42,500 bases of DNA from Symbiodinium natans. Its lineage: Eukaryota > Sar > Dinophyceae > Suessiales > Symbiodiniaceae. Position numbers and translations under genes: made by a program. Below, piece by piece: positions 24,633 to 33,119 of the stretch; position 1 is the first letter of the stretch, and each line of letters starts with the position of its first letter. The notes under the pieces are model-generated. The model did not search any database and was not told where the DNA came from. It saw nothing but the letters and a program-made list of their open reading frames with translations. The DNA is taken from contig CAJNDS010000373.1 in assembly GCA_905221605.1 (NCBI GenBank), positions 100,001 to 142,500 on the forward strand, in the 5' to 3' direction.

Positions 24633-26138
24633 TTACTCATCTGGGGCAATTCGAAGCACACAGCGGCCCTTGATCTTTCCGTGGACCATGTCATCAAAGA
24701 TTTGGTTGATGTCTTCGAGCTTTCGCTCTTCCACAGTGCACGCAACCTTACCATCAGCACAGATGCTGAGGCACTCGTTCAAGTCCTTCCGTGTCCCGAC
24801 AATAGAGCCTCGAACGGTCTTGCGGTGCAGGATCAAGGAGAAGATGTCAACAGGAAAGTCGCCGGGCGGCAAGGAGATGCCCACGGCAGTCCCCATCGGC
24901 CGAAGCATGTCAACTCCTTGGCGAAAGGCGGCTGGAACAGGAGCCAGGATCACGGAGCCGTGGGCGCCTTGACCGTCGCAGGCTTCCTTCACAGCAGCCA
25001 CAATCTCCTCGCCCTTCTTATCCTGCAGAAAACATTCACATGCCAAGTGGTGATTCGCTGTTAGATGTTGTTAGCATTGTCGGGATTGTTGGGCTTCGTT
25101 TTGAGGCCTTGTGCTGACGCAACTACTCTACAAGTTCTGTCCTTGATGTCCACGTACGCATCACATTTGAGGGTATCGATCGCGTAGGTCTTCTTGTCTG
25201 CACCAAAATCAACAGCGCAAACCTTCAGGCCCATGGCCTTCGCGTACTGGCAACCCACGTGGCCCAAGCCACCGCATGCTCCGATAATGGCGACCCACTG
25301 TCCTAGCCCAATGCATGGATGCATTGCTAGAAGCTGGCGATAAGGGTGGGCCGAGAACATTGAAAGAGAGGGTGATGTCCATGCAACTCAAATAATGCAA
25401 AAGACTTCTAATCATGATCCACGTGGCCAGGCTTGGCTTCTGTTTCTTTCAAAGCCTTGTACGTGGTGACACCAGCGCAGAGGATGGGTGCGGACTGCGA
25501 AAAGCTGACGTTCGACGGGATGCGGCCCACGTAGCTGGCCTCAGCGATTGTGTACTCGGCAAAGCAGCCATTGGCAAGGAAGCCTGTCTGGTGCTGGTTG
25601 CCACAAACCGTCTCCCATCCTGCGAGGCAGTAGTCGCAACCGCCGCAGGAATCGTGAAGCCAGGCATGGCCAACGCGGTCTCCAATCTTCAACGTGGTCA
25701 CTCCCGGCCCCAGCTTCACCACAATTCCTGCGCCCTCATGCCCAGGGATGATAGGCAACTTGGGCTTCACATGCCAATCTCCATCTCGCACATGAAGATC
25801 CGTGTGGCACACGCCTGAAGCGATCACCTTCACAAGCACTTGTCCGTGTCCAGGCTCGGGCACTGGAACGGTCTTGACAACCAATGGCTTCCCAAACTCC
25901 TCAACTACAGCCGCCTTCAGGGTTCATAGTAATAGGGTTTAACATTCATGGGGCTTCATAGGGTTCAGGGTTTGAGTTGTAAGGCTTTACCACGATGTTG
26001 GGAGCTTTGCGATTTAAGGCTTCGGAGTTTTGGTTTTAGGGGCCTGCTTTTGGAAGGGATGTGCAGCAACATCCGAACCCTACAAATGTGTAGCAAAGGG
26101 TTTAGGGACACAGAAAGAGCTGCAACTTGAGCCTTCAT
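24633..26138 (-). CDS. Zinc-dependent alcohol dehydrogenase, 4 exons, 347 aa
   Basis: This is a medium-chain NAD-dependent alcohol dehydrogenase of the yeast Adh1 type, which interconverts ethanol and acetaldehyde, probably in the cytosol. Proposed exons are 26138-26133, 25914-25428, 25302-25142 and 25022-24633. Phases agree and give 347 aa, against 348 in yeast Adh1. Catalytic zinc ligands are C38, H61/E62 and C148. Structural zinc ligands are C92, C95, C98 and C106. The nucleotide-binding loop is GACGGLG (172-178), and D197 in the following strand fits NAD rather than NADP. Introns start with GC, GC and GA, and each junction shares bases at both ends. The frame is closed by a stop just upstream of exon 2, so Met-Lys must come from another exon; ATGAAG at 26138 fits exactly. 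The enzyme family is certain from the motifs. The two-codon first exon and exact junctions are inference. No frameshift is seen, so it is probably functional. Confidence 0.88.
25023..25141 (-). other. ADH intron 3, GA-AG
   Basis: This 119-bp phase-0 intron joins V-D-I-K to D-K-K-G-E. The donor reads CAAG|GACAG and the acceptor CTGCAG|GATAAG, so AGGA is present at both ends. GA donors are known from dinoflagellates. A GT donor consistent with the protein is absent. Confidence 0.7.
25303..25427 (-). other. ADH intron 2, GC-AG
   Basis: This 125-bp intron splits a glycine codon (G165) in phase 1. Removing it restores the conserved run A-K-P-G-Q-W-V. The donor reads CCTG|GCCACG and the acceptor CTAG|GACAG. 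No GT donor in this stretch gives the expected protein. Confidence 0.75.
25915..26132 (-). other. ADH intron 1, GC donor, telomere-like body
   Basis: This is the inferred 218-bp intron between the two-codon exon and exon 2. The heptamer TGAAGGC occurs at both ends, so the exact cut is ambiguous inside the repeat; the best fit is AAG|GCTC to GAAG|GCGG. Much of the body, read on the plus strand, is degenerate GGGTTTAGGGTTC-like sequence, the same material that forms spacer tracts elsewhere in the window. Confidence 0.5.
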
Positions 26139-26459
26139 CGTAGTTGGGATCGATGACGGATACCCAGCTGCCATTGTGCGCGAAACAGGGAATCTATGCC
26201 GAGTCACGTGAAAGCCAAAATGCTCAGGTGAAGTCCAGAAAGTTTGCTCATTCTCTTGGAATCGGAAGATTCCTTGAAACAAAGCGCACACGCAGAAGAA
26301 TCGGACATGCCAGCGCAGGCTTTTTGAATCCTTCTTTGCCTGCAGACCTGAACTGACATGGCATGACCCTAGTTAAATACTTCAACTCTACCGTGACATG
26401 TTTTCTGACCTTCCTGGGATGGAGATTTTGTTCGCGATTCTGTTGTGGCAATTTCCTTG

Positions 26460-27400
26460 CTTTTCCCTAGGAATGTATCTCACTGCCTCTGTATTCTAGA
26501 AGGTTTTAAAATAGGAATCGTACTAATTTGTATGGGATTCGCGTGAATTTAGTTCCTTTGTTTTCGCAAGCATCTGTACTTGAAGGGAAAACTCTATTGC
26601 CTCTGAATCTTAATAAGGTTCCTATTTTTTGCCACCCGCCAAGCAAGTAAGGTTCCTATTTTTTTGCCACCCGACTGGCCACAGCACCGCGGGGTTAAAC
26701 GGTCGGATTCGGGAAAAACGGTTCCTATTAATGTCATGGGATTCGCATTAATTTGTCGTGTAGTTTCCCTAGGAAAAACTCTATTGCCTATGTATTATAG
26801 GAGTCCCACTCATTTTCATGGAACCGTGTCTTGGGAGCATTGTGTGTGCAACTGGTGGGGGAGGGGGCTGCGCCACTAACCCCGCCCCCCCAACCCCGCG
26901 CTGTGTTTTTGAACTTCATGCATGTGAGCATTGTGTTAGCAATGTTAGTAAATTGAAACCCTATTAAAATGAAGACGAAGAATACGATGAGAAGTAATAA
27001 GAACTCGATTAGAATGAATAAGGCTTTCGGAAATTCAAAAAGAATCTTATGAAAACCTATAGAAAAATTAGAGACCGATTTGACGAATAAGAACTCAATC
27101 AGAAATAATCGGGGTCTTCGTGAACTTAGAACTCTATGAAAACTCATAGGAATCCTGCTACTAATAAGAAATGGAGGGAATAGAGGTTTTCCTCGGGAAA
27201 CCCAGGAAACAGCCCAAAAAAGTAGTATGAATTTCGATTACAGGCAATAAGGTTCTTATTAAAAGTCATGCGACTCCTTTGAAAATTAGCAGGAATCCTA
27301 TTCAAACTCAGAGGCAATAGAGTATTCCCTAGAGGAAAACCCACTAAAATACACTGGCAATAGTATAGTATTTTTATTAGGGAACACCACGGAAAGCTAC
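26460..27400. repeat. Cluster of inverted, diverged repeats (GGGAAAACTCTATTGCCT core)
   Basis: The core GGGAAAACTCTATTGCCTCTGAATC appears in diverged forms near 26470, 26585 and 26768 on the plus strand, and inverted near 27310 as CAGAGGCAATAGAGTATTCCC. Around the cores, AGGTTCCTATT/AATAGGAATC motifs recur in both orientations. A TTCCTATTTTTTGCCACCCG segment is duplicated near 26617 and 26652. No protein is encoded. It looks like a fold-back element or nested short repeats. Confidence 0.75.
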
Positions 27401-27420
27401 CTGTTGAATGCGAATCCCAG

Positions 27421-27715
27421 CTCTCCTCTGGGCATGCAGTTAAAAACAAGGGGGGGGGGGGTTGCGTGTCCCTCCCCTCCCCCCTCAGTTGCAAACACCA
27501 CGCTCGCAAGACGGGTTTTGGAAAGGACTCCGATGCTTTCCATCGCTTCTGGGCAAAAGAGCAGAGGGGGGGGGCGGGGCTAGGGAAGGCTGCCAGTTGC
27601 AATGCACAATGCTCGCAGGACAGGTTTGGAAAGGTTTCCGATGCTTTTAATGCAAGTTCTCCTCTAGGCATGAAGTTAATGACAAAGCGGGGAGGTTCCC
27701 CCCCCCCCCACGGGG
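27421..27715. repeat. Diverged tandem repeat, period about 110-120 bp
   Basis: Module B (AGTTGCAA..GCTCGCAGGAC..GGAAAGG..CCGATGCTTT) occurs at 27487 and 27595. Module A (CCTCTGGGCATGCAGTTAA followed by a G run) occurs at 27424, in weaker form at 27545, and at 27661. This gives about two and a half copies. Each A module is followed by a long G or C run. Confidence 0.85.
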
Positions 27716-27721
27716 TTTGGG

Positions 27722-27880
27722 TTGGTAACAACAATTCCTTTCTTTCGTTCGTCTCTTCTTCCTTTCTTCCTTTCTTCTCTTCGTTTCTTCCTGTTTTTAA
27801 ACGTATTCCTTTTTTTATTTCTTTCTTTCTGTGTTTCCTTCTTCTTTCTTTCCATCCTCTTCTTCCTCGATCCTCCCCAG
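27722..27880. repeat. TTC/TTTC polypyrimidine tract
   Basis: About 160 bp of nearly pure pyrimidine on the plus strand. Open frames on both strands here are low-complexity (Phe/Ser/Leu or Lys/Glu/Arg) and not genes. Confidence 0.9.
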
Positions 27881-28454
27881 CCCCAGGCCCTCTCTCTCCG
27901 AAAAAAGGAAGCCTTCCTAGTAAATCCTAAAGAAAAAACATGCTTTTTCCGGTGCAAAATATAGAGAACACAGAGGTTTTCCGGCTGAAATGGGGAAAAA
28001 AGATGAAAAAAGGGGGTTCCCGAACCTCAAACCAAAAAGCCGCGAAAAACACACACCCTCCATTTTCCTGCTGCCAGGAAGACGCAGTTGTAGCTCGCGT
28101 CGATGCAAGAGACACTCGGGTCACTCGGGTCCCCCTGCCTCGCGCTCCACAGCTCAGCCGGTGCTGGTACTGCGAGCCCTCGAAGGCCACGCAATCCTAA
28201 ACGAACCTCTGTATCCAAAAGTACTTTCTTGCATGCAGCTTGGATGCCGTGGGCCATGCGTTTTAAGCTGCGAAACAAAACGAAACAAATGAACGGGGGC
28301 TTTGTTTGGAACCGATGCAGAACCTGCGCGCAGAGATGAACAGGGAGCCTTGCTGTCATTTTGACATCGAATGAAACTGCGCGGAGTAATTGTCTTGCGC
28401 TCATCTACACGGCCCAGAGGCAACAACCTACGCAGACGAGGCCCGATGGCTGTT

Positions 28455-28780
28455 CTAAAAGTCATGAGCTCTTACAAGCTACCGTTCATGCCCCAAGTGC
28501 CGTGGTGAAATCCACGAGCCACCTTGACAAGGCTTCGGGGGCTTTGATGAACAGCACGGAACAGCTGCCACAACTTGAAGCCAGGTCTGAGTGGGGGCGC
28601 TGGCCGATGAGCTGACAGCAATGAAGACATGTCTTGTGGCCCTTGAGAATTTGGCCAGGGATGGCTCGGAGACTGTTGTCAGCAGATTGAGGAATCGCAA
28701 CAAAAGCGGAAAGAACTGCAAGGTCGGAGGGATTGCGTATGGCATGCTGAGGACGTGCACTTCAGGCCATGCAGTAGATG
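28455..28780 (+). pseudogene. Frameshifted coiled-coil-like coding relic
   Basis: Protein-like sequence runs through three frames in order. First comes a stretch with S-T-S-H-L-D-K-A-S-G-A-L, up to about 28588. It is followed by G-A-L-A-D-E-L-T-A-M-K-T in the next frame (28591 to about 28690), then I-E-E-S-Q-Q-K-R-K-E-L-Q-G-R-R in the third. Each piece has a heptad-like, charged composition expected of a coiled coil. The two frame changes mean this is not a working exon, unless very short introns are involved. The parent gene is not recognised. It sits just upstream of the phosphoglycerate kinase relic on the same strand and may have arrived with it. Confidence 0.3.
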
Positions 28781-28823
28781 ACTGACTGTCTTCATGCGGT
28801 CCGGGATTGGGAACATTTTTCAG

Positions 28824-29078
28824 AAACTTCCCGCGACCATAAGGGACGTTTCTTTGGCAGACATCCAAGGCTGCAAGCTGTGTTTTGTGCGCATGCTCTT
28901 GAAGGACAAGTGCATCTTCATCCGTGAGGACTTCAACGTGCCTCGGAGGACAAGAAGGACCCGGATCCGAACGGTTGTGACTTCTCTGGACACCTTGCGT
29001 TGTGTGGTGGTGTGTGCGAGGCACTGGGCTTTCATGTGCCTGTATGCTGCGCATCCCAATCAATACCCGAATGTGTAA
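28824..29078 (+). pseudogene. Phosphoglycerate kinase N-terminal relic
   Basis: This plus-strand fragment, after a splice-like TTTTTCAG, reads I-R-D-V-S-L-A-D-I-Q, then 35 nt of unmatched sequence, then D-K-C-I-F-I-R-E-D-F-N-V-P. The last part matches the N-terminal strand of phosphoglycerate kinase, which transfers phosphate from 1,3-bisphosphoglycerate to ADP in glycolysis. Directly after N-V-P the frame shifts by one: the next frame gives E-D-K-K-D-P, as in dinoflagellate copies, while the original frame gives R-R-T-R-R-T-R. The rest of the enzyme is not visible. The 35-nt insert starts GC and ends AAG|G, so it may be the remnant of an intron. Opposite strand to its neighbours, truncated and frameshifted, it is best called a broken copy. 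Confidence 0.5.
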
Positions 29079-29100
29079 ACAGTGGCGCGCCAGGTTTGTG

Positions 29101-29180
29101 ATGAGTCAGACTCGTGATGATGATGACGATGAGTGATGATGATTTTGATGGTGATGATGGTGCTGACGATGAGGACCCTC
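29101..29180. repeat. GAT/TGA trinucleotide repeat
   Basis: Imperfect GATGATGAC units run for about 80 bp, just after the phosphoglycerate kinase relic. Confidence 0.9.
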
Positions 29181-30060
29181 GAAGGGGAAAATGTTGAAAA
29201 CAAACATGATGATCACCGCTCGCTTGAACCTTGAAAGCTCTCGAAATACAGATCGCCTGACCTACTGATGACCTCTCAGTAGCACCTACAAGATGGTGTT
29301 AGAAGGAGCACTACGGAAGAGATGGAAGAGGTTAACAGTGAACCTCCATGATCAGCGCTTCTGAGCAAGAACTGCGACCTTACAGCCGAGACTTTGAGGG
29401 CCAAGATCGAGGCCAGACGGGTCCGAGCGGGGGGCCGCAGGCTAACTGACGTGTAGAGTCAGTCAAGTATCAGTCAGTGGCATTCGGAGAGAGAGTTTGT
29501 GCTGTATGCAGTGTTGGAAGTCAGGGGCTGCTTGGTGGATCCTGACAATGTCGCGGAATTCTTGATGACTAGTACCTGGCGATGTGAGAAGCAGCTCTGT
29601 TGCCTTTTGAAGCATGGATTGAAGGCCCCATTACACTCTCTCCGACTCCTAGCATTGCCTAATATTGCCTAACCGATCACACGATCTGGCCATGAACCGC
29701 AGAAAGGCGTATATATAAAGGCGTACACGACCCCCCCCCCCCCCAAAAGTAGACACCAAGCGCACGGCCTCAGCAGTAAGAGTTTTCGATCCTCAGGCTG
29801 CAAAACAAAGCAACGCATCGCCGTTCACAGTTCAGAGCCCGCCATTTTTCAGGGAAGGCAACTCCAACAAGAATGTGAACATGTGACGGCTCGTCCCCTG
29901 TTTCAGATTCAACGCTACTGTACAAGGTTGCCGCGTACGGTTCTGATTTGAGGCTCTTTTCCTTCGGCGCGCAGGTGAGAGACTATTCTTGCGACATCAA
30001 TGCGCAGAAGCACCGCTGTACAGGTGTGCAAGTCTTCATGCCAATGGCAAGTGAAACCAG
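29181..30060. other. Spacer downstream of VTT gene
   Basis: No credible gene seen. It holds a C14 run at 29731-29744 next to a short TATATAT stretch at 29710. Confidence 0.5.
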
Positions 30061-30090
30061 CATTTCATTTCTTTGTAGACCGTTGCCGCC

Positions 30091-32637
30091 TCACTCCGTG
30101 TCTCTTTTGCTCATGAGAGGCATCTGAGCCTTTCCAACAATGGTTGAGCCCTTTGGCTGACCAGGGGGTGTCCTTCCAAGCTGAGAACGAGCACAGCGGC
30201 CAAGCCACTTTGAAAGGGTCATGTGCAATAAGAACCCAGCTAAGGCAATGCCCAGTGCCAGCCAGCCCACCGGCATGACTAGATTCGCAACGCTGCCACC
30301 TAAGCCACCCATTGCAATTGCCGAGCCAATGCTGCTTGTGATACTGAAGCTTCTGAAGCAAAACTTCTCCGTAAGTGAGAAGTCGGCTGCCAGAGCGAAG
30401 CCAGCCACCAACAAGCAGGCGGCCGAAACGAATGCAAGAAACTTCTGGCCGCAGTGCATATTCGACCATTCGCTCGCGTTATGTAATGCTTCAGTATACA
30501 GAGCCTCTTGCCGTGTGAGTTCTGCAACAGCTGCATGCTCCACACGAGGTCTGGCAAGAGCTTCTCCATCATCCTCAATGACTTTCATGATCCGGTAACT
30601 GACGAAAAACATAGCAAGTGCTTGAACAACTGCTGCTGCCATGGTAACAAGGCTGGAAACCATGCCCATGACGCCAGACGTGCCGTCTGCAAGCGTCTGA
30701 AAGGCACCCACGAGTACTTGAGGAACAATGCTCACAAGGATAACCGGCATGGTGCCCATTAACATCTGAGGAATGTTCAAGCGAAGAATGCCACAAAGAA
30801 CACTGGTTGGCCAATCCGGGCCAGCTACAAGAATAGCAACCTTGTCAGGTTTCAAACCACTCTGCCTGAGAATCTGCTCCATTGCTCGGGTTGGTACTTT
30901 GTCAACACCAACAAACTGCTGTACCTTCACGGACTGGCCCATCATGTAGCCCATGCCGTACTGCAAGCAGCAAGCCATCAATTTTGCTGCCGAGCTTAAA
31001 GCTGCTGATGCGATGACACCAAAAGCGAATCCGACTGAGCCATCCAGCTGTGACTGTGCACCAAAAATAACACCAGAGAACAAGTATACGGCGCTGCCTG
31101 GCACAATTGGACACAAAAACATCCCCAATGAGACGCCCAAGACCAAGGCTGACAGAACCGCGAATGGCAGCCCCGCAGCAGCCAGTGTCTCATTCAACCA
31201 GGAAAAGAAAACGTTTGTGAGCTTCATGCCGACAATGAGGGATACAAAAATCTCACCTAAGAGATCTATCTTCAGAAAAATGCTGCACCAAGCCCACGTT
31301 TTGAGCTCTGCAATGATCCGACGACCTTCCTGCGTGAATGAATTTGGGTCACTTGCCGGGACCAAGCCTGTGCATCGCCGGACCTTTTGCCGGACCCTGT
31401 CTAGAACCACCAAGATAGGAACAAACACGTTCAAGCCGCCAATGACCAAGGCTTTCATCCAGTCAGATTTGATTATGGCAACCAAATTCTTGGTCATCCC
31501 ATCTTGCGAAGTACTCTCGTGCAGTCTGTCAAATCCGAACTCAAGCAGCATGAACAGCAGTATTGATGTCATGGAACCGGCTCCCAGTGCAAGGAGGGCA
31601 GAGCTCACCTGAAGATGACTGCAAAGGATTTGATTGGGCAATGCAGATGCTGTTTCGCTGACTGAAAGACAAAAGAAAGAAACTGACCAAACCCATGGAG
31701 TTTCTCAAAATTACTGAGGACGAGTGGCAGTGACATCTGCACCGGACACATATTGTGCACTATACATCATCCCCAGCATCAGAACAATTAGAGATGCACA
31801 GAGCTTCAATACCTTCTGAAAGTGTTGGGCATCACCCTCTCCACCAAGCTCAAGCGCAGCGGTTGCTTTGGAGAACACCCAACATACTGCAGCAACGATG
31901 GCGTTGCAAATCCCCAAGGCACAGGGCGCCGCCCATTGCAGAAACCAGACAGTCTCAGACTTCTGGCATGCGGACTCGATGGCAGTAGTTTCGTCCTGAG
32001 TCAAATTCGATGGAAGGCTTACATTGGTGCCATTGATGGCGCAGTAGTTCTGGAACTCCCAGGATTCATTGTCGTAAAAGTAAGTGTACACCGCGCCGTT
32101 GCTAGTTGCCAGGCGACCTTTCGTTGAAGAGCTCCAGGTGTTGTCTGTGAGTCCTTGCCACCCAATCCAAGCTGATATGAGCAGAAAGGCAGCCAAGACA
32201 AAGCTCATGGCGATTGTGCTGAAAAAGTCTTGGCCTGGAACTGTGGCTGGTTTGAAAAGGTACATTCGCAGGTACGCAATGGAGGCTATTGCAATGCCGA
32301 AGCACACAAAGCCACCCAGCCAGGGATAGCTGATGTACTTTAGCGTCGCTGCTGCCAAGAAGCAACAAGTAGACACCAATGCTACCGCCAGTTTAATGCA
32401 TACAGGTCGACGATGAGCATCAATCACAAAAGCAAAGGCCAGCACAACTGCACACACCACAGCCATTCCGTTGCCCGCCATGTCAGCTGTGCCCAGAGCC
32501 ACGCTCTCGGCAACCTGTGGTGCGACCCCCATGCTGGAAAATGCTGCCAAGGCCACGATCTCCGGCAGCATGACCACTACAAGTGCAGCAAAAAGCATGC
32601 GGCATACGGGCGCCGCGTCCACTGGAATGACCGACAT
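30091..32637 (-). CDS. Polytopic membrane protein with VTT/DedA-like domain, 828 aa (joined)
   Basis: Two minus-strand frames are joined here: exon 1 at 32637-31722 and exon 2 at 31661-30091. Exon 1 starts with ATG and encodes about seven hydrophobic helices, with a loop rich in N-glycosylation sequons (N-G-T, N-V-S, N-L-T) before the sixth. Exon 2 lacks a good ATG but follows a pyrimidine tract ending CAG at 31662. The join needs donor C|GTCCTC at 31721 and keeps phase 1. Exon 2 holds a region (about joined residues 477-622) with the motif PIVPGSAVYLFSG followed by a Gly/Ala-rich helix. This resembles the VTT (TVP38/TMEM64/DedA) domain, whose members include lipid scramblases such as TMEM41B and VMP1. 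More helices follow, then a basic tail. VTT membership is by motif only, and a role in membrane lipid handling is inference. The 60-bp intron is short, and the two frames could be separate genes. Confidence 0.75.
31662..31721 (-). other. Proposed 60-bp intron in VTT gene
   Basis: The interval carries stop codons in the frame of exon 1. It starts GTCCTCAG, ends in a 20-nt pyrimidine-rich tract plus CAG, and restores frame. It would be the shortest intron in the credible genes here. Confidence 0.45.
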
Positions 32638-32639
32638 GT

Positions 32640-33119
32640 CGCCTCTACATTGTCCACGCTGCGCTACAAGATGCTACAAGTCTACAAGAGCTCATGTCTG
32701 GGCCAACCCACAAATACTCCGCAATATTCCCCTGCATGCGCACACGACTGGCACGTCAAGCCATCAAGAACATCCGCCCAACGTGCGTCAAAACAGTCTC
32801 CAGTGCTGCCGAAGCTTCTGCAACCTTTTGCAGGCTCTGCATGTGCCAATCAGAGTTGATCCCCATTGCTTTTCTTTGCCAACAAGTATGTCACACCACG
32901 CTAACCTGCGCGCAAACACACACACAGAAAAGAAACACACACACACACACAGTTGCTTTTACCGTTGCCAAGGACATTGCTCGGCTAGAACTGAAAGAGA
33001 TGCAACGCCACGTCTTCTGACGTAAGACGAAATTAATGGGTAAGAGGTGAAACAAGCCCGCGTACATGCGGATAACTTGATAACATCCAGTCGCTGCCGC
33101 TGCATGTTTTTACATGCGT
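32640..33119. other. Spacer between channel gene and VTT gene
   Basis: About 480 bp separate the channel stop from the VTT gene start. It should contain the 3' UTR of one gene and the trans-splice acceptor of the next. The only repeat noticed is the CA stretch near 32914-32951. Confidence 0.5.
32914..32951. repeat. CA microsatellite
   Basis: Interrupted (CA)n, with AGAAAAGAAA in the middle. Confidence 0.9.

Noticed and set aside
27144-27734. 196-codon minus-strand open frame
   Set aside because: It is spread over the tandem repeat with G runs and the inverted repeat cluster; the composition follows the repeats.
28479-29063. 194-codon minus-strand open frame
   Set aside because: It is the antisense shadow of the plus-strand relics, which carry the recognisable PGK sequence.
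30953-31612. 219-codon plus-strand frame opposite the VTT exon
   Set aside because: Antisense shadow; the minus frame has coherent membrane helices and the VTT motif.
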